The notes: generated from the letters alone by a model not told the origin. 64,000 nt of DNA from Pogona vitticeps (GCF_051106095.1 NC_135785.1:104036501-104100500), one strand, 5' to 3'; positions 41,467 to 56,600 are shown, counted from the first letter of the stretch. Numbers and translations: made by a program.

Positions 41467-41610
41467 TCACTTCATTTTGTTGTCAACTTCACTTTTCTCC
41501 ATCTTCTGTCCTGTGAGGAACTGCCATATTCCACCTCGGTAGTTCTCATTTCCCAGAGCATAGATTAAGGCATTCACAGCTGGTGAGGACTTGGCAATAA
41601 TAGCAGGAAT
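41467..41610 (-). CDS. RGR: RGR exon 7 and stop
   Basis: Acceptor TTCTCAACAG. Residues 249-295: IPAIIAKSSP with K255, NALIYALGNENYRGGIWQFL and a charged tail ending DNKMK before TGA. The 249-255 block aligns with VPALIAK of human RGR. Confidence 0.97.
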   Translation of the reverse strand: MPAIIAKSSPAVNALIYALGNENYRGGIWQFLTGQKMEKSEVDNKMK

Positions 41611-44600
41611 CTGTTGAGAAGCACAACATTGGGTGATGTTAAGGTTTCTCCTGGTCTGGGCTTCCAGGAAGAGAGTTTTGGGAAAGAACTCAATGCAAAG
41701 AATTGGAGTAGCATTATACTCAAAAGTCAGTTTTTTAACATGTGCCATCTATTCTTAGCTGAACATATTTATTTATTTATAATCCACCCATCTAGTCATT
41801 CGACTACTCTGGGTGGTGTACATAAAACGAAATAAACAGATTAAAATAACATCAATATCCAAAAAATAATTAATCATTCAAGATGGATAAAACTAAGAAA
41901 ATAGATCAAATAGTGCCCGGAAGGAAGGCTTGCCTGAATAGCCAGGTTTTTAATTGGCTTTTAAAAATACCCAGTGAAGGGGCCATGCGGATCTCTGAAA
42001 GTAGATTATTCCGTAACTGAGGAGCCACTGCCGAGAAGGTCCGGTTTCTTGTTTTTTCCTTATGGGCCTCTCTCGGTGTTAGGCTCCTCAGTCGCACCTC
42101 CTTACTAGATCGAGTGATATGGGTAGATTTTGGTGGGAGGAGACGTTCCGTCAGATAGTGAGGTCCTAAATCGTTTGGGGCTTTGTCCACAATCTCTGGT
42201 GTCACCAGCTGAAAATGATCAATTCTCACCTGGCAAGGCGGAGCGCTGGACATCCCTGCTCGACTCACTGTATTCAAAAAAGGAAAAAGTTCCCGGTGGA
42301 TGGCATCCACTTTAGATTTTAAAAATGCTGCAAATTGGTCTGGTGAGATACTAAGGGGAGGCCCATCACCTAGACCAATTCTGGATAGATCACGAACAAT
42401 ACGGAAAAGTTCCACCTGCTGATTTGAAGCTTCACTTATCCGGTCAGAGAAGTGTGCTTACCTAGCAGCCTTTACCTTAGCAAGGTAAAGGTTGGTCATG
42501 ACCCTGACAGCTGCTCGATTCTGAACTGTCGGGTCTCTTCTCCACTTGCACTCTAGCCTTCTCCTAGTTTGCTTCATTGCTCTCAGGTCCTAGTTAAACC
42601 AGGACGCAGGCCGAGCTCTGCACTGGAGAAGGCATTTAGGAGCAATCGTATCTACAGCCCTGGTGGCGGTGGTAAACCATCCATCAACAAGAGCCTCGAC
42701 AGGAGCACCAGTCAGGTCAGCTGAAATCCCTCTCATGGCATCCTGGAATCCTATGGGATCCAGTAGCCTTCGTGGGCGGACCATAGAAATAGGTCCCTGC
42801 TCCCTGCGGGGAGGGCGAGCCACTGAGAGGTTACATTTTATTAGGTGTGGATCTGACCATGACAAGGGTACCGACACAAGGTCAGTCACCATCAGACCAC
42901 GCTCGCTCCAATTGGCAGAAAAAAACCAGGTCTAGCATATGACCACAACATAGGCTGATAAGCCAGAAATGGTTTCAGCCATTAATTCATAGGAAGTGAA
43001 TCACAATCTAAAGATTCTGTCACACCAATGTAAGCAACAATCCTTCATTTTTAGGGTAATCTTGACAAATTGGGCACATTCCAGATTCATTGGGCTACCC
43101 TTCCCATCATCCTAATCCAGAAATGGAACATTGCAAGCTGCCTTATACTGAGCTAGACCAGTAATCCATCTAGTTTAGTGTTATCAACTCTGACTGGCAA
43201 CAATTCTGTAGGGTTTCGGGCAGGATTCTTTCCTAGCTCTGGAGATGCCTGGTATATCCCCACTGAATATTACTACTGTATTTTTTATATGTAATGTCAC
43301 TAGTGGTTCCCAAAAAGTGTTCCTAAAAGCTGGAAAAACTTGTAGTCCCATAATTTCTATGGACTATGATTGTGAATTTACACATTTTTTAAAAAACTAA
43401 GGAACTAAACACATCTAGTGTCATCTAATGTCAGATACTAAGCACAGGCAAACCTGGCTTATACACGGACGAGTGACAACAGAGAACACCAGGGATTTCC
43501 ATGAAATGTTAGGAAAGAATCCTGTCAGAAATCCTGGAGAGTTGCTGCTGCCAATCAGAGTTGTCAATACTGGTTTAGATGAACCGATGGTATGAATAAG
43601 TATAAAGCAGCTTCCCCTGTTCCTATCTGCAACACAACATTCAGAGAATGTGAAAATGAAGGATAAGAACAATCTACCTTGCATATTACTTCAAAAAGTA
43701 CAAAGTTCAACCATTTGTATTAGAATCTGATTATAATGAATGTCCTCCTTTTCTCTCCCTCAGATTAGTGTTCTAGAAATTTCCCCTACTTTTTCTAAAA
43801 AATCATCCATGCTGAATTTGACAGAAATTAAACTCTCTTTTTTTTAAAAAAAAATCAAAGGAGTAGGAAATTTTGGTGAAATCTTCCTGGGTGGGGTGTG
43901 TGGCTCTTCTACAGGGTGGAGGCAACCAGGGGAGCAGAAGAAGAGCAGTAAGATGCATTATGGAAACAAGCAAGCAAGCAAACAAACAATATCAACACCT
44001 TTGCTAATCTCCTAATGAGTTCACAAATACCACCAAAAGAAACACTAAAGAAATTCTGAAAACAAGGCCACCCCCAAAAACCTCTATCGGGGGAGGGGAA
44101 TCTCCCAATGGAGGAAATACTTCTTCACAGTGACACCTCACACTATTTTCTACATACCATTAGGACTTTGGGTGAGATGAAAGCCACACTTTCAATGGCA
44201 GCATAGGAACATAAAAGCGAATAGGGTCCCCAGCAAATGACCAGAGCTTTTACTGGCAAACCAGTGTTGAACTGCAAAAAAAATAAGAACAAAGAATATG
44301 GCAATGGATTAATGATGATCCATATAAAAAGTTGAGACGGGCAATAAGCAAATGCCTTTTTGTGCAAAACTGGCTAGTAACATTTAGCAATGAATCTGCT
44401 ACTTTCCCATAAATATTTTTATGGGGAATATGTTTTTATTAAAGTGTTATACTGTGTTTCAAAACTGACAAACAAAAACCAAAAAAATGGAAATGAGATG
44501 GATCACATTTAGAATTTCCACTGTTACAACACACAAGGGGGAGAAGGGAAGGGTACAAGAAATATTTCTAGACTTTTTAAAGCAATGGTGGAATTCATGC

Positions 44601-47600
44601 TATAGTAGTGATTGTCAAGACTAGTGGTGCTGGTTATTATAGATCAGCACAGCTTGACTCAACCAGGTGTCTTTCCCACCCTGAAGTTTTGGACTACGGT
44701 GCTTATCATCCTCAGACAGCATGGAGGCAGCAGGGAGGCTGGTACAACATAATCAACTACATGCCTCAGACTGTGTTGGCCTGGCTCAATAAATTCAACC
44801 TTGCTTCTGCTTTCAAAAACCATGCGTTAAAAGAGGGACGAGGAACGGGTGTCCCTCCAGAGACCATTGGACCCAAACTTTCTTTGGATGAGAACTCCCA
44901 GGGGCCACGTCAGCTGCAGGATTTCAGGATCTGTAGTCCAAAACAGTACACTTTTTTCCCAACATAGGATGGGACTAGAGATGGGCATGAAGTGAACCAC
45001 AAACCAAAAAAACCACGAACCAGACCAGTTTGTGGTTCATTTTGTGAGCAGTTTGAGGAAGTGCGCTTTCATGAAGCAAAATGAAACACAGAACTTTTTC
45101 ACAGTGTTTTGTTTTGCTTCATCTAACCCCTGAAAATCTTGCATCACGGTTGGAGGACACCAACAAACCATCATCAACCACCAAGGGCTGGTTTGTGCCC
45201 ATTACTAGGTGGGACACTTCCGACCCTTCTCTCTTAGTATTTTCCTGAGCGCCAAAGATAGGGGAGGACATCATCCTTCCTCTTTGGAGACTTTCTAAAA
45301 TAGTCCGAGGTCTCTTGACTCTTATCACTTCAGCTGTACTGCCTGTTGGAATGGGCCAGTTTCACCTCTGCACGTCCAGTCACATGAATCTCTTAAGAAA
45401 CCTGAGCAGAGTCCCCGGTTGCCCTTATCCTCTGTCTCTCGGTTTAAATTCCTGTTCACCTTGTTGAGTGTATTTAAAACTTGTCGATAATGATGCTAAT
45501 TACAAGACCTATTTCAGCATAGCAAAACATACAATCACGCCATGTGGGACTGCTTCTGTGGAAGCTTGGAAACCTGGCGGGAATTACACTTACCTTGAAC
45601 TGTCCAGTTTTCTTGAACTTGTGATCAATAGATTGGTGGGCTGTTAGTATAATGAAAACGGGGATCACAAAATTGAAAAAGGCCAGAGGAATAAGATATG
45701 TGATATAATTCCTAGGGGAAAGACAGGAGACAGAGAAATATTTTATTTGTATCCATGTGTGTTTGATATTAGACACCACCCACTGCAACAGTCATTACAC
45801 ATTCAAGCAGATTGGAGGACAAATTGGGGAATGTTACAATTTCCTGCTGTAAATAGAGAAGAAAGGATATAAGCAAAATTAAAAGGAAAGAAGCTACACA
45901 GAGCCTGGCTGTGTATGATCGTCTAGTGGTGGCTTCTAACTATTGGTTGGTAGTGGTTCTTAGTACCTAGAAGAAGGCAGGACTGGGAAACTGGTGGTTC
46001 TCCACATTTTGGATTTCAACTCACAGAAGTTTCACCCAGCAAGTCTAATTCCAATGGATTGTGGAAGTTGCAGTCTAAACCATCTGGAACACCAATGGTT
46101 ATTTTCCACCTCTGGAAGTAATTTGGATCAATAGTGTGTTGTACATGGCAACATACAATCAATGATAACCTAAGGGTTCTAATCGCAATGTCTTATTAGT
46201 GGCTTTCTTCTTGTGAAAGTATTTCCGCAGAGATGTGGCTCTGGGCTAATTAACACATTGCTCTTTGCCACTTGACTGACAATTGGTGCCTTAACTGTGT
46301 GGATGAAGCATTGCAGGTAGACCTTTTTCAACAGAACCCACTTTCGAATTCACCTGCAAACTATCCAGTTTTGACAGGCATCTATGCAATGGCAGCATTA
46401 ACTAAGAGCTGATCTAGCTTCTATTACAGAATTTGTTACCAGAGTTTTATTTGTAAGACATGCCAGCTGCACTGGCGTAAGGTGAGGGAGTAGCAGGCAC
46501 CATTCTGTTAAAGTCTTTAGAAGTGCCACAGGGATGTTTATTTGGTTGTAACTCCTTTACAAAAGGCCAGAGGTACGCTAATACATCAGGAACATCTAGG
46601 TTACAGAGTGACAAAGGGGAAGGACTTGTGGGTCTAACTCTAGTTTGCTGCAGCTCAGAATTTGGCCTATGGAGTCTCCTGGGTTATTCCTCTACAGTCC
46701 CTCCCGAAGCCTCAGTACCTCTCTGTTAAATCGGCCTTACCTGTCTCCTTTGGTATAGTCCAAAGTGCAGCAGGTTCTCAGAGGCTCATAATCATATTCA
46801 CCCCACCCTAGAAGTGGCATTGCAGCCCAAAAGGCAGAAAACAGCCAGAGGAACATTGCCATGGAGACCACTGAGCCCCACTGAAGCTTGCTTCCTGCAC
46901 AGAAAAGAAAAGTTGTTTCCATACATGTGGGATGGGCATTGTAAAACGAGAAGAAACAGTCCTAAATGACAAGTACATCTAAATCTAATTTGAAATGATA
47001 TTGAGGGGGCCTAATTTATTGTGGATTAGAGATAGGAACTGGAACCCTGGAAGTTCTCTTTAACTAGAGAATGACTTCTTTAAGACATTTAACAGTATAA
47101 AACAGGACAGCCAATAGGGTAAAGAAGGTGTATATGTCCTTAGCCCAGAATAGTAGGGTGCAACACATCTATGCACCTACTTACTCAGTCTCAGTTCTTA
47201 GACCACGAAGATTTTCATCTACAGCCCAGCATGGGCGATTTTAGAACTTTAACGGTTCATAAATGAGTCACTGGCAAGCAAATATATTAAAAATGCAAAG
47301 GTCAGCAAAGTTAGTTTTGAAATTTGCTTGAGTGAAAGGTATGGGTCTTGCGAAGCCAGCCTTGAGGGTTTTTGCTGCCAAGATTATGTCACAAATAACA
47401 TATGAAGCAGAAATGTGGGGTATCTTTGAATCTGATCAATTGGAATCAGTACAGCATAATGTTATCCATATTTTATTCAGCCTTCCATTGGGAACACCCA
47501 CACCTTGCTTATGTTCAGAAGTACCGGTAGGAGCAATGCAAAATTTAGATTTAATCTTGAGCACCATTTTAAAATTATGTTTTAAAACTGATTTTTTCCC

Positions 47601-50600
47601 TACATGAACTGGATAAAATATGTATGGCAGAACAGACACAGATTTCAAAATACTTGGATGGTTTGTTGTAAATTATTGCTATGAAAGTATAGAGTATATT
47701 CAGGAGTTATTTCCTCTCCTTGGATGCAGTCTATCAGTGGTAATATTAAATCACATGTTCAAGAATTCTTTGCAGAAAAGGATATGGTGGCTATTAGAAG
47801 AGCTAGATTTCCCAGTACTTTTCCCTGTTCAAAATTGCACTGTGGTAAAGATAAATATTTGCTTGAATTTCATCCATATCCGCCCCCACATGGCATATAC
47901 AACCTTGTGATGCTAGACTATGAAATCCAATTTTGTGTGTTGGGGGGGGGGAGAGAGAAAGAAAAACAAAAGATTTAAGAAAATCCTCAGAGATCAGTGT
48001 TTATGCATTTGTGGTAGTCCACAGGTAGAGTATACACCATGTATTATACTATAAATTATGTGAAGCACTTAAGAAAAAGTTTGTTGATAAATTACTAATG
48101 GGGTTTACTTTTCCCTTAATGATATGGGTAAGATCAAATATTTGCCACCCAGTACATTTATAATGGTTAATATGGTCAAATTTGCTGTGAAGGCTGATCA
48201 GCATAGACAAGGTCTGTGACTTGCTTTGAGTCTGACTCCTATATCTCTCTCCTTTGTCTATTTCTATTTAATTTCTCTGTTATAACTGTGTAGTTTGTAT
48301 TCTAGTTGATTTACATTCTAGCTACAACTTGTATTTCATTGCCTGAAATGCAATATTAACTCCAATTGGAAAGTTAGGCTGTATCTACACAACGTAGTTA
48401 TTGCAATTTGATTCTACATTCTACATTAATGTTTCTATCTCATGGAATCCTGGATTTTTGTACTGGTGTTTTAGTGAGGGCATTTGGAATTTTCTCGTCG
48501 AGGACACTAGTGTCCAGTCCCTGGAACTACAGCAGAGAATTTTAAATACTTCAGACAACTGCAGTTCCTAAGACTTATCAGAAGGAAGCCATGACAGTGA
48601 AAGCAGAATTAAACTGCTATTGCTGTATTCCAGCTGCAATCTGGGATTTTGAAATCTGCTTTTAACCACTAACTTCCCAGTTCAATCCATTTTAATAAAT
48701 AGATAGTATCATTGCCATTCTTCAGGCTCTTTGACATACAAAGAACCCCATAATAATATCGCATAGCAAGTCTGCTTCTAAAGGTTGTTCACTGTCATGC
48801 ATAAGAACAGCTTTAAACTGTTGCTATGCTAGACTGCTGCCAAACACTCTCCTTTCCCACAGTAGGCTGATTAGCCTTTTCAAATTCCAGGTCAAATAGC
48901 TGTTAGAACATTCTGTAAATGGTTTGCATTGTCCATCACAGGGACTGTCAATAATCCTGTTCAGGCTCTATTCTGGGCTGATGTTAGGTATGCACTCCTG
49001 TGGTTTAGGAAGCAGGTAACTTAAGGATAAGGATGTGGCACATACACATATCCTTGGCCTTGACCTCAACCCCCACCAGGTATCTCAATATATTAAGCGG
49101 GGGTGGGGGGAAAGGGCAATTGGTGTAACATTCTTTACTCCTACAAGAGAGCAATAAGATCAGCACTTTTCTTGGCCGGAAATAGCATTAAACATCCAAC
49201 CAACATTTTTTTTTAAAAAAATATATTATTTGATTTTTCTTGAAAGCTGATTAAAAACCTTGTATTTGCATTTTTCTGCAAAATTGATGATCCCCCCCTG
49301 CAAAAGTTGCTAAAGTGCCAAAAAAAAATAAACAACAGAAAAAAACCCTCTGATCTCACCCACTGGGGCAAAAACTTTCAAAAATCTTTGATCTTGCATG
49401 TGAGAATGAAATAACAAAATACTTGGATCTCTACCTAGAGGTTTATGGACCTGAAAAAAAATCCTCACAGTTCCCCTGCAGAGGATTTTTTTAGCTATTA
49501 CAGTCAAAATTGGTTAGGGCCCCCTACCTTGTCTCTTTGAATTCACCCATGAATCCAGTACAGACAACTACAAGCCACTAGATGGCACTCATTTCACATC
49601 ATTCTTTAAAGCTGAAGCACAGAAAGGATTTCTCACAATCTAAATATCTTTAAATTGCTGTCCTAATTAAGAAAGTATTTTGGCAACTCTAGGACTAACA
49701 GATTTATTTCAATGTTAGCTACTATGGATTACAATCTGCTTCCTCAGTTTCACAGAGCAAGTATTTAGGCTACAGCTTTGCATACATAGTGTACATGACT
49801 GTGGTAGAGTGATCATCGTGAAATGGGATACAGAAGATAAGAACTGCATTAATACTGCTAATGACATTTCAAAGTGTTATTTACATAAACATTCTGGCAA
49901 TCGGCAGAGTCAAAAGCTACTTCTAAATGTCATGTTATACACAACTTTTAATAATAGTTAGGGCTCACTCCATAAATTTGAAGAGGGAAAAATTCTACAG
50001 ACAGGCAAAAACTCAGGTTTCAAAGCAAGCATTCTTCACACATTCCTTTTCTGGTCCATGTATTGTTGGTGGCAGTAGAATAATCTCTTCCTCCTTTGTT
50101 GGCATTTTTAGAGAGGCATAAAACATGCCTCTTCCACTTGGTTCTTAGTATGGCATACTTTCATTGGGAGGAGTTGCATGGGATGAATAATTCTAATTCA
50201 GATCTCTTTGGTGGCAAAGAGTTAAAGCTCCACAGTCCACACATAACAGTACTGATATGGTTCATTCCTCCCAAGGTATTTATTTTATAAAAAGGAAGTA
50301 TTCTAGGACAAACTGCATAACAAACATCGTGCATTGCTTGCAGAGTTTGGAAAGTCTTTTTTAAAAAGTTATACAATAGTTAGTTTGTAGGTTCACATAA
50401 TAGTATGGAACTCTTGACTTTCCCTTATCTCAAAAGTAACTAAAACAGTTAATTTTAGTTACATTTAAAAGTATCTAAAACTATAAGTAAATACATTTTT
50501 CCACCACCACTGATGAATATCAGCCATGGCTTGATGGGGAGTGCATGCTTTTTAATATAGAAAGTTCCAGGTTCAGTTCCTAGCACCTCTAGGGAGGGTT

Positions 50601-53600
50601 GGTGTGAGGAAGTCCCTTGTTTGAAACTGCAGAGTTCCACTGTAAATCAGAGGAGACAATACTGTGTGAGATGATCTAATGGGTGGAAAGAAGGCAGCTT
50701 CTTATCTTCTGTGGACTGTCGCTAAAGTTCTGCTTTTCATATAGATCAGACCATGCACCTATTATTTAAAGTTTAACTATTTCTCCATGTTCCCATACTA
50801 AGTTTTGTTTCACAGTTTTGCATCTGTTCTCATTTTTCTGCATCAGCTCACTTCTAATTTGTCAATAATACAATGTTAAAAATAGCAAATTGGCGAGAAT
50901 TACTAGTGCAGTATTGATGGTATCGGTCCCAGGCAACTGCAGCTGCTGAACTAATGCTGGTCAGGGCAGTTAAAAATCCATGAAATCCATGAATCTGACA
51001 TCCTTCTGAGCCATAGGGCCAGTATCTGGGAGGAAAAAGAGAAGAAAATAGAGGCATTTCTACTACTTGGGACAGTTGGGGCATCTACTTTGGACACAAC
51101 ATTGAGAAGGTGGCAAAATGAGTATTGAGATTCATATGATACAGTCTTGTCAACCTTATAGATTCTGGCTGGAAATGATGGAAGTTGCAGTCTCAAAGAG
51201 CTAGAGGACAACTGCTATGAGGAGGTTGATAAAGTTTATCATCAGTTATTCAAATGAAATCACAAAATGGCTGAAACCCTATGCTGAGCACAGGAAGTCA
51301 CTTCTAGAGTGGTCTCACTGAATCAGTTTGGTGAGCCTCCTCCTACATAGGTTCCATTGATTGAATGGAACTATTCTAATTGCAACTTCTTATGCTAAGC
51401 AACAGGACTGCAGCCAATGTCTTCATGTTTCAGAATAATCAGGCATGTTTTAAAGCAGGGGTCCCCAACCCCCGGACCGCGGCCCGATGCCAATCCGTGG
51501 GCTTCCCAGGATTGGGCCACAGAGATGGATCTCTGCTCCCCCCGCACATATGCACCGTGGGCATGTTGCACTTGCTGTGGGTGTGTTGCATTTGCGGTGG
51601 GTGTGTTGTGCTCACGGGGGAGTGTCATGCTCGCTCGCTCGTGTGACACACCCACCCGCGAATGCATCATGCCCCCCCCCTGCCCTTGACAACCGGTCTG
51701 CGGTTCCAAAAAGGTTGAGTCACCAGATAGTACTTTAATAACATAGATTTAAAATAGGATGTAAATGTAAGTTAAACCTTGGAGGGCAATCAAATAGTAT
51801 AAGCGGAAAGTCGAGTTGATATTGAATTATGTATAGATTGGATGTCAGTATATTTTGTGTTTCTCCTCCCCCTCTTTTTTTTCCTCCCATATCCCCCTTT
51901 GCCCTCTGTATCCCTTATCTTATCCCAAGTTATTATTATTAATAATAAAACAAAAAAAACCCCAAAAAGGTTGGGGGCCACTGTTTTAAAGCACTTGATG
52001 AGAAATACAGCCATGAGGCTTATGACAGAACTGGAAGTCATAAGGAAAATCTAAAAGGGTGGGGAATCAAATATATGGGAGGACTACATAGGGAGGAGCC
52101 GGTATTCAACATTTTCTTCATTAATGGATTTTTTCTTGCATATTCTTCCCCATACTATTTTAACTCACTTTCCGCTAGACGGCTTTGACTATCAAAATTC
52201 CCCAAAAGCAGAAAGATGCTCTCTGCAGAATGATTGGAATGGTAGGTGCAATCCCACTCAGCCACTTGCGGATCCCCTTTTCCATAGGCTCTGTTCCTAC
52301 ATTAACTTTGCAGACATGGCTTTTGGAAGATGTGTTTGCCAAGACCCCATACAGTTGTGATCTTGGGAAGACAGCTGGTGAGGTAGAGAAAGCATGTTGC
52401 AGCTTACCAAGACAGTGAAACTCGTTCTGCAATTGAGTGCTGCTGCTTGACCAAGGGATATAAAATATCAGTTTCTCCCTAGAATTTACTAATCATTCCT
52501 TGAATGGATTGGTCCTCACAATACATCATCTTTGCTGTGAGGATCAACCTCTTGTTCCTGGAGGCTCCCTGGATGATGGCCAAAGACAAACAAATTGCTT
52601 AAAAATTACAAGAGGAGGACGCCTTACATAACACTGCAAGGGCCTTCTATCTGAACCATGCTTAGCTGCACCTTTGCAATCTCATCAAGGGGCCATGTTG
52701 TAACTGGGAGTATAGGCTTCATATGACACCTTGCTTTTAATGTTCCCGAGTGCTTCTTTTTTCCTGTTAGTGGAAAAGAGTGATTTACATGATCCAAATA
52801 TATGCTTATAGACATAGGCAGACACATGAAAATTACCTTAAAAAACTAGAGAACGCTGCTATGAAAGCGTTGATGCAGATTCCACAGTCGGACAGCGCAA
52901 GGTTGAAAACCAGAAAGTTGCCAGGTGTTCGAACTTCTTTGATTTTCCAGTAAGAGACAATGGTCAACATATTCAGAGAGAATCCAAGCAATGCTGTAAA
53001 AAAGCACATTTTGGCTTGTTTCACTTATTATTTCATTTTTTTGGTGATCAGAACAAATTGCAACAAAGACATAATTTGCAACAAGACCACGGTTTATTTC
53101 TGCAGATAGTAATGAGAGTAACTATACATCTGTTTGTAAACTCAAAGGTGACTTTGGCTAGAAAATAGGGCTATATCTGTGCTTATAAAAATATGAGTAT
53201 CATGTCAAAACAGGGGCAATTTGATTTGCAGACATAGTGGTTTTGCCAATCTCCTCATACTTTAAGACAAACTTGAGGGAAGGAAAAAGAGGGCAGTTAG
53301 CTCAGTGGTTTAGATATCTGGCTACAGAGCCAGAGGTTGGGGGTTCGAATCCCCACAGTAACCTTTTTGGAGCAGAGGCAATCTGTGTGGCCTTGAGCAA
53401 GCTGTACATTCCCAGGGCACCCCTAGAAAAAGGGAATGGGAAGCCACTTTGGTGTATTCTCTACTGAAGTGGTTCCCAAACTTTTTTTGATACTGAGGAC
53501 CGGTTGGGGGGACGGTGTCCGTGACTGGGGGGTGGGGCACCCCCTGCACTCTCACACATGAATGAAAGGGCTACGCTCGCTCATGCAGGCACACAGGCAC

Positions 53601-56600
53601 TCGCGCACATGCATGCGTGTGCGAAGGGGCAAGTGAAGACAAAGTTTACAGCAATTGCATTAGCCAGCTTCCCAGATGATGTTCCTGTGGCCAATGAACA
53701 GATGAATGAGAAAGGATGGTCATGTTCATTGTTTTCACTTCGATCCCCCAGATATCCAGTGGTGCCACTCTTCCTCTCTATGAAGTTAGGTTAAAATAAT
53801 TTAATTGTTTAAAAAACCTCTGGTTTATGTATTGTGCTTCTGTATCCATGATTCAAAACACCAGGAATTGATCCAATATTGCTGAATAATAGCATGCCTG
53901 CATTGCCAGCAAGGAAAGGGATGCCAAGCTTTACATAGTGAAGGGCAACTTGAATACTGACAACCCCAACTGCAACTGTCAAGGTGGTCTACTGGATACC
54001 CTCTTGTGCTCACTACCTTTCACAAAGAGACAAGGGAAAATTTCAGAAGCTGACTCCTTTTTTTCATTGGTTAACTACTTCTCACCCAAACACAGAGCAA
54101 TTATCACGGCTGTTTTTGACAAGTGTGTATTTTGGAGTGACCAGAGGAAGGGCAAACAGCTTCTGGTTACCCATGTGGTTGGTTGGATGTTTTTTGTGTT
54201 CTATCCAGCATTTGTGGGATGAAAACATTTTTAACCAAAGATGCTCAGTGATTTGAACTGAGGAAGGGGAAATGCAAAAGTAAAACACCATGTCTGCAGA
54301 GAGAGCTGCTGGCTTTAACTACAGAGAAGGTAATGACAACACAAGACCTTCCTAGATATTCTAATCACTGAGGCAGCAGGGAAGTCTCAGACAAGGTCAC
54401 CTTGTGTTGTGTATATCCTCTTGCACCTGCTCCACCACTCCTTTCACACAGTTATAAGGTGAAGTGAAAGACTTCCATTATTGTTGCTAGTTAGGAGTCA
54501 CATTCTAGAATTGTCATTTTTTCCTTTCTTATCTGTTGGACACACGAAATGAGAAGGCTGATAGCCTATGTAGTCACAAGTAATTAGGATAGCGAATAGT
54601 CTTAGAGAAGTTAAAGAAGTCAGCCACACACAGGGATGTCTGCCAGCAGTGCTCCTGATGGGCGACTCGTATTAGAAGAAGATCAAGACTACTCGGCCCT
54701 GCCCCCAGGAGGACTGTGTTTATTAACCTTACAAGCTCACAGATAGTTGACAGTATACAGATAGGACAATGGTTACATAATGCTATTATGACTGGCTCAA
54801 GGAAAGGCAATTAAGCAAGCTCTCTATCACCTATGAGAAAGAAGAATGGGTAGTAGCTCCTCCCAGAAGCAGTGGTGACGTCATCCAGGAGAGTTTGCCC
54901 TACTACTGTAGAATCAACCAACAGCTTAGCAACTTTGGGGAGGGGCCTTCCCCCACACTTATCCAGTTTATGAACTGTGGTTATAGACTCTTTGCTAAAA
55001 AGTTTATTATTAAGATTGAGAGTTTGTATGACTGTGGTGAACCCTTGCATTCCTCTTGGATGGGCTTTGATAAGCTAAGTTAAAAATTGAGTGCTCGGGT
55101 TTGTCTTTCCTTCTCTCTTCCCCCCCCCCACAAAAAATCCAGACTTTTTTTCTTCTTTGTGGTTGTGTAATTCTCTCAGCTTTCTGGCTTTTGTACAGCA
55201 GCAAGAAGGGTGCTACCGGCAGAAGTACAAACCTCCAGTCTACCAAATCCTTGATATTGGTGGCACTGTGAAGCCCCCACCCTTAGCACAGGTCATAAAT
55301 TAGAATTTTCCCCATTACTCAGAACTTTCCCCCCTCACAAAGATCCAGAACACAAAAATAACATAACTGACTCAGACAACAAACAAATTGGAGTGTCATG
55401 AAAAAGGTTTGGAGTGGGTGGGCCTGATCTGTGTGGCCTTTAATTATATGCCAGGTTCAGGGGGGCTATGTGCATTCCTAATTGTAAAAGAACAGCTGAT
55501 AGCCCCTCTCCTTTTGCAGTTTAGCGGTAGCTGTTTATTTTTAAATTTACATCAGGCATGGGACCGCTGTCTCCTATGTCTAGAGATCCTTAGAAACTAT
55601 TTTCATAAGTTGGAACTGACTTTACAGCATGTAATTCTTATAAATCACTGCCCATTTTTTTTAAAAAAAACTGTGGGGATTATGGTGCTCTTAGGTTGCT
55701 GTGGGCTTGAAACATGGCAAAATTGCCCCCATGCCCCCTAAGAAGATGACTTTTTGAGCTTTTTCTTTTTAATTTTAAATGTAATAATTTGGGGGTACAA
55801 GGGCTGGGGGCCAGGAAAGCTGGGGTCCCATAAAAACAGCACTGGGGGCCTACATATGACCCATCGGCCACAAGTTGCCCCCTCCAGCTATATAGCAATA
55901 GACTCATAGCTTGGAATAGAGCACATGCTTTGGACAAGGGGGACTCCAGACTTTGGCTTACTGACCAGCCAGTGAACTTCACGGCTAAGGAGAGCTGTGT
56001 GTTTTGTTTTCTATTTCTAAGACCAATGTTCTGTAAAAAAACACATGATATGTCATACATAAAACTCAATCCTACATATAACTCAAAGTCAGTGGAGCAT
56101 CTTCCCAAGTAAAGGACAGGAGCCTTTGCAACCTGATCCTATGCATGTTTACGCAGAAATAAGCCCTAATGCATTCGTGGCAAGGTCCAGAGTACTGCCG
56201 TTTTATAATGACCACAGAGTAATTTTAGCTACTTAGCAGAAATGATCATTCAAGCTTAAAACTGATAGAGATCCATAAAAATCAAAGGAATGGGGGCTCA
56301 TGTTGGTTGTTCTTTCTGCCTCCCGAAGATCTGCCTATGGAACCTGGAAGTACTGTATCATAAGAGGCAAGAGGACTCCAGGAGGAAAGGGAATCACTGA
56401 AAATTGCCGTCTTGCCTTCTTCCAGTTATAAGACCTTACTGGATCTGTGAATGGAAGGAATTCTATTGTTCATCAAACAGCCACTCTTGTCTAATAGAAA
56501 TATTGACAGATAATTAGACCCTAGCACATGATGCATGATGCAGCTGAAATTTAACATTTTTAAGTCCTTTGATGTAAATGGGAAAGTTGAAGCAAATGTT

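Noticed and set aside
41614-41748. Extension of RGR exon 7 upstream to an ATG at 41748
   Set aside because: The acceptor CAACAG at 41616-41611 joins exon 6 in phase and gives the known protein; the upstream codons are intron.
53289-53360. tRNA gene
   Set aside because: A- and B-box-like blocks are present but the sequence continues into a SINE body and the cloverleaf is not complete.
55680-56108. 142-codon minus-strand frame in RGR intron 1
   Set aside because: No domain, no splice link, no repeat match that I know; length alone is not evidence.
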